Shown: in pieces, positions 1 through 8,397 of the stretch
Layout: each line of letters opens with the position of its first letter
Numbering within the stretch: the first letter of the stretch is position 1
Source of the DNA: Burkholderiaceae bacterium
Lineage (GTDB): Bacteria > Pseudomonadota > Gammaproteobacteria > Burkholderiales > Burkholderiaceae_C
Direction of reading: 5' to 3'
Length of the DNA stretch: 64,000 bases
NCBI GenBank assembly: GCA_026125795.1
Contig: JAHCKM010000002.1
Coordinates: 310,001 to 374,000, forward strand
Translations under genes and position numbers: made by a program
Notes under the pieces: model-generated
Seen by the model: only the letters and a program-made list of their open reading frames with translations
Database searches by the model: none
What the model was told of the DNA's origin: nothing

Positions 1-86
1 ACTACGCCAAGAGGATCGACGACTGGATGAGGGCCGGTGGCCGCGAGGCCGTCGCACGCCGGCTCGGCCTGCAGGCCGGCGCCTGA
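1..86 (+). CDS. 3' end of an unidentified gene
   Basis: Only the last 27 codons of a gene entering from the left are present (ending RRLGLQAGA, stop TGA at 84-86). This is too short to assign a family. The stop lies 12 bases before the next start, over a GAGGAGG ribosome-binding site, so the two genes are probably one operon. Since the next gene is ATP-citrate-lyase-like, an ATP-grasp (SucC-like) partner subunit is a reasonable guess, but nothing in these residues shows it. Confidence 0.6.
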   Translation, partial: YAKRIDDWMRAGGREAVARRLGLQAGA

Positions 87-98
87 GGAGGACCCACG

Positions 99-2810
99 AT
101 GAATGCACAAGGCCTGCCCGGCTTCCCCTACTACCTCGGCGTCGACTCGCTGACCGAGCTGGCCAGCCGCGGCGACCGCGTCTGCGTGCTCAACATCCTG
201 GGCGGCGAGTCGCGCCAGGTCACGCCGACCAGCCACGCCTTCTCGGGCGGCAACGTCGTCTTCGGCACCTCGCCGGGCCGCGGCGGCCAGAAGCTCAAGA
301 CCAGCGTCGGCGACATCCCGGTGTTCAACAACGTGCGCGAAGGGCTGAACGCCGGCCATGCCTTCAACACCGGTGTGGTCTACCTGCCACCCTCCGGCGT
401 GCGCGACGGCGTGGCCGAGCTCATCCGCGTCAACCCGGCTCTGAAGAAGATCGTCATCGTGACCGAGAAGATCGCGGTGCACGACGCACGCGAGATCCGC
501 GCGATGGCGCAGGGCGCCGGCGTCGACATCATCGGAGGCAACTGCCTCGGCGTGGCGGATTCGTGGAGCCGGGTGCGCATCGGCGGTGCGCTCGGCGGCG
601 ACCATCCGGAGGAGACCCTGATCCAGGGCACGGTGGCGATCTTCTCCAACTCGGGCGGCTTCACGACGACGATCGCGCAGTATCTGGCCACCGAGGGCTG
701 GGGCACGACGACCCTGGTCTCGTCGGGCAAGGACGTGTACATCCACTACGCCGCACGCGACTTCGCGCATGCACTGCGCAACGACGGCCGCTCGCGCGCC
801 GCGGTGCTGTACTGCGAGCCCGGCGGCTACTACGAGCGCGATGTCGACTGGGCCAAGCCGGTGGTGGCCTGCGTCGTCGGCCGCTGGAAGAGCAAGCTCA
901 CCCGCGCCGTCGGCCACGCCGGCGCGATGGCCGGCAGCGGCGACAGCGCGCAGGACAAGGAGCGCTGGTTCATGCAGGCCTTCGGCGTGGACGCGATCTA
1001 CACGCCCGAGAACCCGGTGGTCTCGAAGAAGGGCGCGGTGGTCACCAACATCGCGCACATTCCGGCCGCGCTGACGGCGGTGCTGGCCGCCGGCGGCGCG
1101 AAGCCCGACTTCGCACCGCGCGGCAGCCTGACGCTCAAGCCGTGGATGGCCAACGACCAGGGCATCGAGCTGCCGGCCCAACTGGCGCGCAAGCCGGTGG
1201 CCGCGCCCGAGCCCTATGCCGCACAGCTGGCCGCGCTCGCGTCGCAGGTCGGCGCGGTGATCGCACGCCAGAACATGAAGGACCGCTCGGGCGCGTCGCA
1301 GATGGACCCGACGACGCAGGTCACCTCGGTGCACGGGCATTCGGTGCTCGAACTCGCGCTGCAGCCGCTGCAGGCCAACTTCGCCTTGCCGCTGGTGCAC
1401 GAAGGCGCCGGCCCGAACGACCGCGCGATGCTCGACATCGCGGTGGCCGCCGAGGTCAACCTGGTCGGCGATCCGGTCCTGGTGGCGGTGGATGCCGCGC
1501 GCCAGGCCGGCAACTCGCCGAACACGGTGATGGCTGCGGCCGCCGCGATCGTCGGGCCGAAGCGTGTGGAGCGGGCCCTGGCGTGCACGCGTGCGCTGAT
1601 CGACCTGTTCGCCGGCTCGGGGCTGCGCGAAGGGCATCACGTCGAGTTCGACCATTCGGGCATCCGCGCCGATGCGGCCACGCGCGCGCTGTTCATGGCG
1701 CGCGACGACGAGTCGGGCGACACCCACCCCGAGGCGATGCTCGAGGCGGTGAAGGCGCGCGGTGCGAAGTCGGTGTTCCTCGACTTCTTGCTGCGGCTCG
1801 ACGGCCGGCTCTCGCGCGACGCGATCCTGGCGGCGATCGCGACGACGATCGCCTGGGGCCCCTTGATGCGCAAGCGCATCAGCCGGCTCACCGCCGAAAC
1901 CCTGCCCTGGTATCTGCGCCTGTACGGCGTGATGGTCGGCGCGACGATTCCCGCCGAGCGCCACCAGTGGGGCATGCTCGCCGGCATCCCCCAGGCCGAA
2001 CGCTACGGCGCGTGGACCATGGCCGACCTGTGCTACCTGGCGATGACGGGCAAGAAGCCGAATGCCGAGCAGGCCCTGCCGCTGCAGATCCTGATCGGCC
2101 TGCTGATCTCCAACGGGCCCGGCTCGATCTCGGCGCAGGGCGCCAAGGGCGCGGTTTCGGCCGACGGCCCGCAGACGCCGCAGCGGGTGCAGATCAACAA
2201 GGCGATGGTCGGCTTTCTCACCCACACCGGCTACAGCCACGGCGGCAACGGCTTCGAGGGCATGGCCTTCCTGCTGCAGCAGTTCAAGGGCACGGGGCTG
2301 AAGGACCCGACCGACCCGAAACACGGCCTGGACCTGAAGGCGATGGCCACCGCGTTCGCCAAGACCTACAAGGCGGACAAGCGTGCGGCCAAGGAAGCCG
2401 GGCAGGAACTGCGCGCGCTGCCGGGCGTGCATCACCCGGTGTTCAAGGGCAAGCCGGTCAATCACGACCCGCGCGAGCGCTTCATCGCCGAGTTCATGGC
2501 CGAGCGCGACCAGTACAACGTCTTCCACGCGTTCTACCGCGAGCTCGCGCAGGCGCTGTACGAGGTCGGCGCCACGCCCTATGTGTTCTGCGTCAACATC
2601 GACGCGGTGATCGCGGCGCTGCTGCTGGCGCTGCTGTGGGCGGACTATTCGTCCGGCGCGCTGACCGAGCGCGACCTGGAGACGGCCGCCTTCACCGTGT
2701 TCCTCTACGGGCGCATGATCGGCGCTGCCGCGGAGATCGACGACCACCTGAACCGCGGACGCAACATGGACACCCGCACCCCGGAGTCGCAGGTCGCCTT
2801 CGTCGCCTGA
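99..2810 (+). CDS. ATP-citrate-lyase-like fusion: CoA-ligase alpha domain plus citrate-synthase-like domain
   Basis: A 903-residue protein. The N-terminal part resembles the CoA-binding/succinyl-CoA ligase alpha module (FSNSGGFTTT around residue 185). It contains the phospho-histidine loop VGHAGAMAG with His at about 273. The C-terminal third resembles the citrate-synthase-like domain of ATP-citrate lyase: THTGYSHGGNGFEGM near 708, HHPVFKGKPVNHDPRERF near 777 and CVNIDAVIAALLL near 829. It is longer than typical AclA (about 610 residues), with an extra middle region (about 350-640) I cannot assign. The likely reaction is CoA-dependent cleavage or ligation of citrate or a related acid in the cytosol; the true substrate is not readable. 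The start has a GAGGAGG ribosome-binding site 7 bases upstream and is coupled to the upstream gene. Confidence 0.75.
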   Translation: MNAQGLPGFPYYLGVDSLTELASRGDRVCVLNILGGESRQVTPTSHAFSGGNVVFGTSPGRGGQKLKTSVGDIPVFNNVREGLNAGHAFNTGVVYLPPSGVRDGVAELIRVNPALKKIVIVTEKIAVHDAREIRAMAQGAGVDIIGGNCLGVADSWSRVRIGGALGGDHPEETLIQGTVAIFSNSGGFTTTIAQYLATEGWGTTTLVSSGKDVYIHYAARDFAHALRNDGRSRAAVLYCEPGGYYERDVDWAKPVVACVVGRWKSKLTRAVGHAGAMAGSGDSAQDKERWFMQAFGVDAIYTPENPVVSKKGAVVTNIAHIPAALTAVLAAGGAKPDFAPRGSLTLKPWMANDQGIELPAQLARKPVAAPEPYAAQLAALASQVGAVIARQNMKDRSGASQMDPTTQVTSVHGHSVLELALQPLQANFALPLVHEGAGPNDRAMLDIAVAAEVNLVGDPVLVAVDAARQAGNSPNTVMAAAAAIVGPKRVERALACTRALIDLFAGSGLREGHHVEFDHSGIRADAATRALFMARDDESGDTHPEAMLEAVKARGAKSVFLDFLLRLDGRLSRDAILAAIATTIAWGPLMRKRISRLTAETLPWYLRLYGVMVGATIPAERHQWGMLAGIPQAERYGAWTMADLCYLAMTGKKPNAEQALPLQILIGLLISNGPGSISAQGAKGAVSADGPQTPQRVQINKAMVGFLTHTGYSHGGNGFEGMAFLLQQFKGTGLKDPTDPKHGLDLKAMATAFAKTYKADKRAAKEAGQELRALPGVHHPVFKGKPVNHDPRERFIAEFMAERDQYNVFHAFYRELAQALYEVGATPYVFCVNIDAVIAALLLALLWADYSSGALTERDLETAAFTVFLYGRMIGAAAEIDDHLNRGRNMDTRTPESQVAFVA

Positions 2811-2947
2811 ACGGACGCAGACCGCGACGGCTTTCTGCGCAGCGCTCCGCGCTGGCTCGCGGCGGTGGCCTTCGGTGCCTGTGCGCTGATCGCTGCGTCG
2901 GACCTCCGTCTAGGGCCGCGAAGCTCCAAGATCACTCTCAGACAGAT
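2811..2947. other. short convergent intergenic region
   Basis: 137 bp between the convergent lyase-like and peroxiredoxin-like genes. A short GC hairpin (CAGCGC-TCC-GCGCTG near 2838-2852) is visible but has no T-run, so I do not call it a terminator. Confidence 0.4.
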
Positions 2948-3517
2948 TCACCGAGCCGCCTTCAGTGGCAAGCGCAAGGACCTCATCGACCATTGATCGT
3001 CGACGTGCACGCCGTAGTGGCAGGCCCGCACACGGCCATCGGCATCGATCAGGAGATCGGCCGGCAGCCCGAGGCGCGTGCTGCGAGTCTCGATCGGCGC
3101 GTACGACGACGGCTGGCGGATCAGCTCGGCGACCGTGTGGCCGACCGCGCGCAGGATCGGCCCCCAGGCGCGCGGGTCGAGCAGCGCACGGGCGCCGGCC
3201 TCGACGCCGAACTCGGCGTACAGGCGCCGCTCGGGGTCCCCGATGACGGAAAAGGGCAGTGCCGCGGCATGCGGTAGCAGCCACGCGGCTGGCGAGTGGA
3301 ACACGACAACTTCGCGCACCAGCGCCGCTTCCAGCTCGGTGATGCGCCGACGAAACGACTGCAGGTGCAGGTTGCACACCGGGCAGCCGGCGAAGCGACG
3401 GAACTGCAGGTGCGTGAGCCAACCCGGCTCGGGCAGCGCCACCGGTCGATCGTGGATGTCGCGCAGCAGGCGCGGCGTGATGCGCGCATCGGGTGCGAGC
3501 TGATTGGCGTACGTCAT
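2948..3517 (-). CDS. peroxiredoxin-like (AhpC/TSA-2 type) thioredoxin-fold protein
   Basis: 189 residues from the ATG at 3517. FAGCPVCNLHL supplies a CxxC pair (Cys45/Cys48) in the position of the peroxidatic cysteine of the AhpC/TSA_2 family. Later family-like segments are VVVFHSPAAWLL, LPFSVIGDPERRLYAEFGV and LPADLLIDADGRVRACHYG. Probably a cytosolic thiol peroxidase or related redox protein. A TTG 36 bases upstream is also in frame, but the ATG start (MTYANQ) fits the family better. The gene is divergent from a TetR regulator across a long inverted repeat, so it is probably the regulator's target. A TTGACA box (3553-3548, minus strand) followed after 17 bases by TACCTT may be its promoter, which would give a nearly leaderless message. 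Confidence 0.8.
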   Translation of the reverse strand: MTYANQLAPDARITPRLLRDIHDRPVALPEPGWLTHLQFRRFAGCPVCNLHLQSFRRRITELEAALVREVVVFHSPAAWLLPHAAALPFSVIGDPERRLYAEFGVEAGARALLDPRAWGPILRAVGHTVAELIRQPSSYAPIETRSTRLGLPADLLIDADGRVRACHYGVHVDDQWSMRSLRLPLKAAR

Positions 3518-3546
3518 ACGCCTAAAGGTAAAGCGTATGGTGTACG
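3508..3546. promoter_or_regulatory. probable TetR-family operator (inverted repeat)
   Basis: Left arm CGTACGTCATACGC (3508-3521) and right arm GCGTATGGTGTACG (3533-3546) are near-perfect inverted repeats separated by 11 bases. The repeat sits between the divergent peroxiredoxin-like and TetR genes and covers the peroxiredoxin start. Reading it as the binding site of the adjacent TetR protein is inference. Confidence 0.65.
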
Positions 3547-3556
3547 CTGTCAAGCC

Positions 3557-4168
3557 ATGCCCCGACCGAAGTCGCTGACCGAAGCCGACCTCGCCGCCGC
3601 CGCGCTGGCAGTGATCGACCGCGACGGCCTGGAAGCGCTGTCGATGCGCACGCTCGCCGACGAGCTGGGCTTCGGCGTGATGTCGCTGTACCGCTATGTC
3701 AGCGACCGCCGGCAGGTCGAGCGCATGGTCGTCGATCGCGTGCTCGCGAAGATTGATTTCACGCCACCGCCGCGCACGTCATGGACGAAGCGCATCATGC
3801 TGTTTGCCGACCGGATGCGAGCGGCGGTCGGTGCGCACCCGGCGGTGGTGCCGCTGCTGATGAGGCACCGCAACGACTGCGCCGGCGTGGCGCGCTGCAT
3901 CGAGGCGTTGCTGGCCGCACTGGCGGACGGCGGTGTCAATGGGCGGCAGCGTGTGGTGGCGGTGCGCGCGCTAGCGGCCTACATCAATGGTGCGTTGATC
4001 GCTCAGGCCGAGGGGCCTCTGCAGGGCGCGGGCACACAAGCATTGGCTGCCTTGGATGCAGCGCAGTTCCCTCTGCTGGTCGAGGCGGCACGCAGCGCGT
4101 CGCGGGTTGCGCCGGAGGACGAGTTTCACGAAGGGCTGGCCTTGCTGCTGCGCGGCTTGGCGGCGTGA
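3557..4168 (+). CDS. TetR/AcrR-family transcriptional regulator
   Basis: 203 residues from the ATG at 3557; the longer upstream reading frame is not needed. The N-terminal helix-turn-helix is clear: AALAVIDRDGLEALSMRTLADELGFGVMSLYRYVSDRRQVERMVVDRVL. The C-terminal ligand domain is alpha-helical, TetR_C type. Probably a repressor that senses a small molecule and controls the divergent peroxiredoxin-like gene through the inverted repeat at 3508-3546. Its last 42 bases overlap the convergent GFA-family gene. Confidence 0.85.
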   Translation: MPRPKSLTEADLAAAALAVIDRDGLEALSMRTLADELGFGVMSLYRYVSDRRQVERMVVDRVLAKIDFTPPPRTSWTKRIMLFADRMRAAVGAHPAVVPLLMRHRNDCAGVARCIEALLAALADGGVNGRQRVVAVRALAAYINGALIAQAEGPLQGAGTQALAALDAAQFPLLVEAARSASRVAPEDEFHEGLALLLRGLAA

Positions 4169-4629
4169 ACCTGGGCACCGGGCCCACGATCGCGATCGCC
4201 TTCGCCGTTTCGCGCGCCTCGCGCCTGCGGACCCAGGTGCGTGAGGATCGCTCGATCACTTCCCCATGCAGGATGGTAAGGACCGCTTCTGGCCGGGTCC
4301 CACACTCGACCGAGCGAGCTGGCCCAACGACCGCATTGCGGCACAGACCGTGAATCCAAGTGCGGTCGTGCCTCCGCCTCGCTGAAGAGCGGCGTGCCGC
4401 AATCAGGGCAGGACCGGCGATGCATTCGATCTCCGCTGTCTGCCACGCTCGAGTAATCGCTCGTCCGTCCACTGATCTTGAACGTCGTGGTGCGAAAGCA
4501 GACCCCCACCGTTGCACTGCCGGCGCCCAGGTATCGGCAATCGCGGCACCAGCACACCCGCGTGGTGATGGGCGGTTCAGCGCTCTCCCAGCGAACCGCA
4601 CCGCAAAGACACCGACCAGACACTGTCAT
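4126..4629 (-). CDS. GFA/CENP-V family protein, C-terminus apparently frameshifted
   Basis: The ATG at 4629 follows TTGGAGAGCGCA, a good ribosome-binding site. The first 90 or so residues are a typical GFA (glutathione-dependent formaldehyde-activating/CENP-V) zinc fold: GRCLCGAVRWE, VCWCRDCR and SCPDCGTPLFSEAEARPH supply the Cys ligands. After EARPH the sequence stops resembling the family and becomes Arg/Ser/Gly-rich (RWASSLGRVWDPARSG), ending inside the convergent TetR gene. I read this as a frameshift or degraded 3' end near 4350. GFA proteins bind glutathione adducts, but a formaldehyde role for this copy is not shown. Confidence 0.6.
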   Translation of the reverse strand: MTVSGRCLCGAVRWESAEPPITTRVCWCRDCRYLGAGSATVGVCFRTTTFKISGRTSDYSSVADSGDRMHRRSCPDCGTPLFSEAEARPHLDSRSVPQCGRWASSLGRVWDPARSGPYHPAWGSDRAILTHLGPQARGARNGEGDRDRGPGAQVHAAKPRSSKASPS

Positions 4630-4768
4630 TGCGCTCTCCAACCTGAGGGCATGCGTGGTCGCCTGGAGCTTCGCTGGCCGTGAGTGAAGGGCGCTGTGTC
4701 AGCGAAAGTCAGCGTGGCGAGCGATGCGGCGACCCGTCGGGAGACCATCGCCGCATCGTGTCGGCGCG

Positions 4769-6211
4769 CTACTTCGGTACGCGGTTGCAGTCGGTGGAGT
4801 TGATGTTGGTGCTCCAGCCGGCAAGCAGGCTGGTGTTGGGCACGTACGAGGCACCCATGTTGATCACGTTGTTGCGCACCGTGACGCCGACGAAGGTGCC
4901 CGAGTAGTTGTAGGCCTGGATGCCCGCAGTCAGGCAGTTCTTCTCCAGCACCGTGTTGCCCGACGAGCCGAACACGCCGGCGGGCACGCCGCCGCTCTGC
5001 CGCACCACGTTGCCCGCCACGTAGTTGTTCGAGCCCGGGTTGCCGTTGGTCGCGTCGCCCATCGTGAAGGCTGCCGCCGACGGCTCGGCCACGCTGATGT
5101 CGATGTCGTTGTTGATCAGCGTGATGTTGGAGCTCTCGAACACGCTCACCGCATCGCTCGCGTAGTTGCTGCCGCGCACGGTGTTGTTCTCGATGCGGCC
5201 GCTGCCCATGTAGTCGTACTCGATCGCGGTGCCGTTGAATTTGGGGCCGTAGAACGTGTCGAAGCGGCTGTTGCGCGTGACGGTTCCGCTGGTGCGATGC
5301 GCCATCACGCCGCGGTTGCCTTGGTGCACGTACACGTGCTCGACGGTGGCGTTGGCACCCTCGATGAAGATGTTGGCGCTGCCGCCGCAGGGGCCGATGT
5401 CGCTGTCGCGGATCACCACCCCGGTCGCGCCGGCCGGCACCGTGATGCACGCGCCGCCCGGGTTCTGGATGCGCACGCCGGAAATCACCTGGCCTGAGCG
5501 CGCCGTGATCGGGCCCGAGGACGTGAAGCTGCTGACGCGCGGGCCCACGGTGCCGCCTGACGGTGCCGGTGCCGGTGCCGGTGCAGGTGCCGGAGCAGGT
5601 GCCGGAGCAGGTGCCGCGGCCGTGGTGGTGGTCGTGCCCACCCAGCAAGTCTTGAGGATGCCCACGGCCGGGTCGCTGCCGAAGGTCTGGCTGTTGCAGA
5701 GCGCGCCGTTGCTGAGCGAGCGCGTCACGTTGTTCTGTTCGGTGCCGTAGCGGACCTGCTTCGTTCCGGAGAACGAGCAGGTCTGGTGCTCGCGCGCGCA
5801 CTGCTGCCACGACGTGGACGGCGCCGGCGCGGGCGCAGGCGCAGGCGCAGGCGCCGCAGTGGTGGTTTCCACCCAGCAGGTCTTGAGGATGCCCACCGCC
5901 GGATCGCTGCCAAAGGTGTGGCTGTTGCACAGCAGGCCGTTCACGCCCGTCTTGGTCACGTTGCTCGACTCGGTGCCGTAGCGCACGCGGCGCGTGCCCT
6001 CGAACGAGCACTGCTGGTGCTCGCGGGCACACTGCGCCCAGCTCGTTCCGGTCACGGCCTGGGCCTCGACGCGGCCATCCGCTGCCTCCTGCGAGCTGGC
6101 GGCGTCGGCGGCACTGTCGCCGCCTCCGCTACCGCCACAGGCGGCAAGCGCCAGAAGAGTGGCCAAGGAAAGTCCATGGCGCCCCGTGCCGAGGCGACTC
6201 AATCGAATCAT
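4769..6211 (-). CDS. lipoprotein with two Cys-rich repeats and a C-terminal beta-helix
   Basis: 480 residues from the ATG at 6211, preceded by TTGGAGTATCAG. The signal peptide ends in a lipobox (LLALAAC-GG), so it is a lipoprotein. Two near-identical domains of about 60 residues follow, each with SW.QCAREHQ.CSF, RVRYG/QVRYG and GILKTCWV. Each is followed by an Ala-Pro linker encoded by GGTGCC-type hexanucleotide tracts (about 5562-5620 and 5820-5850). The C-terminal 250 residues look like a right-handed parallel beta-helix (repeated VVIRDSDI, IENNTVRGS, ITLINNDIDI, GVTVRNNVI), as in pectate or alginate lyases. Probably a surface polysaccharide-binding or -degrading protein; the substrate is unknown. 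Nothing links it to the C1 genes. Confidence 0.7.
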   Translation of the reverse strand: MIRLSRLGTGRHGLSLATLLALAACGGSGGGDSAADAASSQEAADGRVEAQAVTGTSWAQCAREHQQCSFEGTRRVRYGTESSNVTKTGVNGLLCNSHTFGSDPAVGILKTCWVETTTAAPAPAPAPAPAPSTSWQQCAREHQTCSFSGTKQVRYGTEQNNVTRSLSNGALCNSQTFGSDPAVGILKTCWVGTTTTTAAAPAPAPAPAPAPAPAPAPSGGTVGPRVSSFTSSGPITARSGQVISGVRIQNPGGACITVPAGATGVVIRDSDIGPCGGSANIFIEGANATVEHVYVHQGNRGVMAHRTSGTVTRNSRFDTFYGPKFNGTAIEYDYMGSGRIENNTVRGSNYASDAVSVFESSNITLINNDIDISVAEPSAAAFTMGDATNGNPGSNNYVAGNVVRQSGGVPAGVFGSSGNTVLEKNCLTAGIQAYNYSGTFVGVTVRNNVINMGASYVPNTSLLAGWSTNINSTDCNRVPK

Positions 6212-6423
6212 CTGATACTCCAACGACGCTTGTTGATCGCCCGTTACGGGTCTGGGCGCGATGTTGGTCGAGGAGTGCGCCGGAATTGGCGCTTCAGTCG
6301 TTACGAGCGCCCGAGGTTCGTAACCTCACGCGCAAATCCTTGGGCCGAAATGGTACGAAGTGCTTGCAGCGGTCAGCCGTGTTGCCGGATGTCTCCGGCG
6401 TGCACCGCGGCTATGCTGCAGCG
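6212..6423. other. divergent intergenic region
   Basis: About 210 bp between the divergent lipoprotein and DUF167 genes. It should hold both promoters, but I see no convincing -35/-10 pair, operator or RNA. Confidence 0.4.
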
Positions 6424-6669
6424 ATGGCCGATGCCGTGATCCTGCAGGTGCGCGTGAAGCCGCGCTCGCGTGTCAGCTCGCTGCAGCGCGGTGACGGCGG
6501 CGCGTGGGTCGCGCACGTCAAGGCGCCGCCGGTCGATGGCAAGGCCAACGCCGAGGTGATCGCGCTGGTCGCAAGCCATTTCGGCTGCGCCCGCTCGGCG
6601 GTGTCGATCCAGTCGGGTGCGTCGGGTCGCACCAAGCTCGTCCGCGTGCAAGGGCTGCGTCCGGACTAG
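6424..6669 (+). CDS. DUF167 (YggU-family) protein
   Basis: 81 residues from the ATG at 6424, which begins MADAVILQVRVKPRS. DUF167 hallmarks are VKPRSR, VAHVKAPPVDGKANAEVIALVASHF and VSIQSGASGRTKLVRV. Usual family length is 80-110. Cytosolic and of unknown biochemical function, often near YggT/pyrroline-carboxylate reductase genes, which are absent here. It ends 24 bases before the end of the convergent DNA ligase. Confidence 0.85.
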   Translation: MADAVILQVRVKPRSRVSSLQRGDGGAWVAHVKAPPVDGKANAEVIALVASHFGCARSAVSIQSGASGRTKLVRVQGLRPD

Positions 6670-6693
6670 AACGCCGGCGGCGCGAACGCCGGG

Positions 6694-8397
6694 TCAGCGC
6701 GCCGCGTCGATCCACGCGCGCAGCGCATCCAGCGTGTCGGCCTCGTGCAGCGGCTTGTCGTCGCGGATGCGCAGCATGCGCGGAAAGCGCACCGCGATGC
6801 CGCTCTTGTGGCGCTTGCTCGCCTGGATGCCCTCGAAGCCGAGCTCGAACACCAGCGTCGGCTTCACGGTGCGCACGGGGCCAAACTTCTCCAGCGTGGT
6901 TGCGCGGATGATGCGGTCGATGCGCCGGAACTCCTCGTCGGTGAGGCCGGAGTACGCTTTGGCGAACGGCACCAGCGCCAGCGCGTGCGCGTCTACCGGT
7001 GCCCCATCGCGCCGCTCGATCGCGTCCACCACGGCTCGCGCTTCGGCGGCATCGGCCGGCGTGCGGTTCCACACCGCGAAGGTGTAGTCGGTGTACACGC
7101 TGGCGCGCCGGCCGCTGCCGGCCTGCGCGTAGACGAGCACGCCGTCGGCGGTCATCGGGTCGATCTTCCACTTCCACCACAGGCCCTCGGCCTTGGTGCG
7201 GCCGCTGCCGTAGCCCGACGCGCGGTGCTTCAGCATGAAGCCCTCCACGCCGCGCTCGCGCGAGCGCTCGCGCAGCCCGGCATAGGCCGGCCAATCGGCC
7301 GCATCGACCAGCGGCGACACCATGATCGACGTGCCCTGCAGGCGCGCCTCGAGCCGCGCGCGGCGCTCGAGCTGCGGCACGGCGCGCACGTCGAGCCCGC
7401 CGTCTTCGATCAGGTCGTAGGCGACAAAGCGCACCGGCGCCTCGGCGAGCAGCTTGGGGCCCACCGTCTTGCGGTTCAGGCGCTTTTGCAGCACCGCGAA
7501 CGGCGCCGGCTGCGTGGCGCCGTCGGGCCACACCAGCAGCTCGCCGTCGAGCACGGTCCCGTCGGGCAACGCGTCCAGCGGCGCCACGGCATCGGGGAAC
7601 GACTCGCTGACCAGCTCCTCGCCGCGCGACCAGAGCCACACGCGGCCGGCGCGCTTGACCGCCTGCGCACGGATGCCGTCGTACTTCCACTCCACCAGCC
7701 AGTCGCTGGAGGGCCCCAGCCGGTCCGGTGCCGCGTCGAGCTGATGCGCCAGGAAAAACGGATACGGCTGCCCGCCTTCCACGCTGCGTGCCGCATCGGG
7801 CGGCGCCAGCAGCTCGGCATAACGCTCCGGTGTGGGGGCCAAGCGCGCATCGGTGTAGCCCATCATGCGCTGGGCGACCAGCTTGGCGTCGATGCCGGCG
7901 GCCTGCGCCAGCGCGCGCTGCACCAGCAGCTTGCTGACGCCCACGCGAAACGCGCCGCCGATCAGCTTGATCAGCAGGAACGCCTCGTGGTCGTCGAGCT
8001 GCTGCCACCAGCGCTGCAGCGCCTCGGCCTGCGCCGGCACGCTCTGGCCGCGCAGCGGCATCAGGCGCTGCTCGATCCATTCGGCCAGGCCTACGTCGTC
8101 GCGCGGCGTGTCGTCGGTGCGCAGCGGGAGCACGTGCGCGATCGTCTCCGCAAGGTCGCCCACCGCCGCATAACACGCCTCGAACAGCCACGGCTCGATG
8201 CCGGCCATGTCGCATGCGGTGCCCACCATCACCGCGGTGGGCACGGTCTGGCGCGGCTTGCCGCCGGCCAGAAAGTACGCCGCCCACGCGGCGTCGGCCG
8301 GCGGCGCCGACGCGAAGTAGCGCTGCATCGCATCGACCTTGCGCGCCGTCGACGTGCTGGCGTCGATCTCGGCGAACAGCGCGGCAAAGGCTCTCAC
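6694..8397 (-). CDS. ATP-dependent DNA ligase
   Basis: 567 residues starting at a GTG (8397) that overlaps the TGA of the exonuclease gene (GTGA), so the pair is translationally coupled. The adenylation motif is WKYDGIRAQ with the nucleophile Lys at about 238. Other nucleotidyltransferase motifs follow: DGELLVWPDG, VRFVAYDLIEDGG, EGFMLKHRASGYGSGRT and WWKWKID. An N-terminal DNA-binding domain (residues 1-210) and a C-terminal OB-fold (VYAQAGSGRRASVYTDYTFAVWN) complete a LigB/LigC-like architecture. Together with the MBL exonuclease it forms the common bacterial ligase-associated repair pair; the DEXH helicase often found with them is not in view. Confidence 0.9.
   Translation of the reverse strand: MRAFAALFAEIDASTSTARKVDAMQRYFASAPPADAAWAAYFLAGGKPRQTVPTAVMVGTACDMAGIEPWLFEACYAAVGDLAETIAHVLPLRTDDTPRDDVGLAEWIEQRLMPLRGQSVPAQAEALQRWWQQLDDHEAFLLIKLIGGAFRVGVSKLLVQRALAQAAGIDAKLVAQRMMGYTDARLAPTPERYAELLAPPDAARSVEGGQPYPFFLAHQLDAAPDRLGPSSDWLVEWKYDGIRAQAVKRAGRVWLWSRGEELVSESFPDAVAPLDALPDGTVLDGELLVWPDGATQPAPFAVLQKRLNRKTVGPKLLAEAPVRFVAYDLIEDGGLDVRAVPQLERRARLEARLQGTSIMVSPLVDAADWPAYAGLRERSRERGVEGFMLKHRASGYGSGRTKAEGLWWKWKIDPMTADGVLVYAQAGSGRRASVYTDYTFAVWNRTPADAAEARAVVDAIERRDGAPVDAHALALVPFAKAYSGLTDEEFRRIDRIIRATTLEKFGPVRTVKPTLVFELGFEGIQASKRHKSGIAVRFPRMLRIRDDKPLHEADTLDALRAWIDAAR

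Noticed and set aside
2838-2852. Hairpin after the ATP-citrate-lyase-like gene as a terminator
   Set aside because: Stem is only 6 bp and no T-run follows.
563-3277. Very long plus-strand open frame (over 900 codons) overlapping the ATP-citrate-lyase-like gene
   Set aside because: It is Arg/Gly/Ala-rich, lacks any family motif and lies in another frame of a clearly real gene; high GC leaves such shadow frames open.
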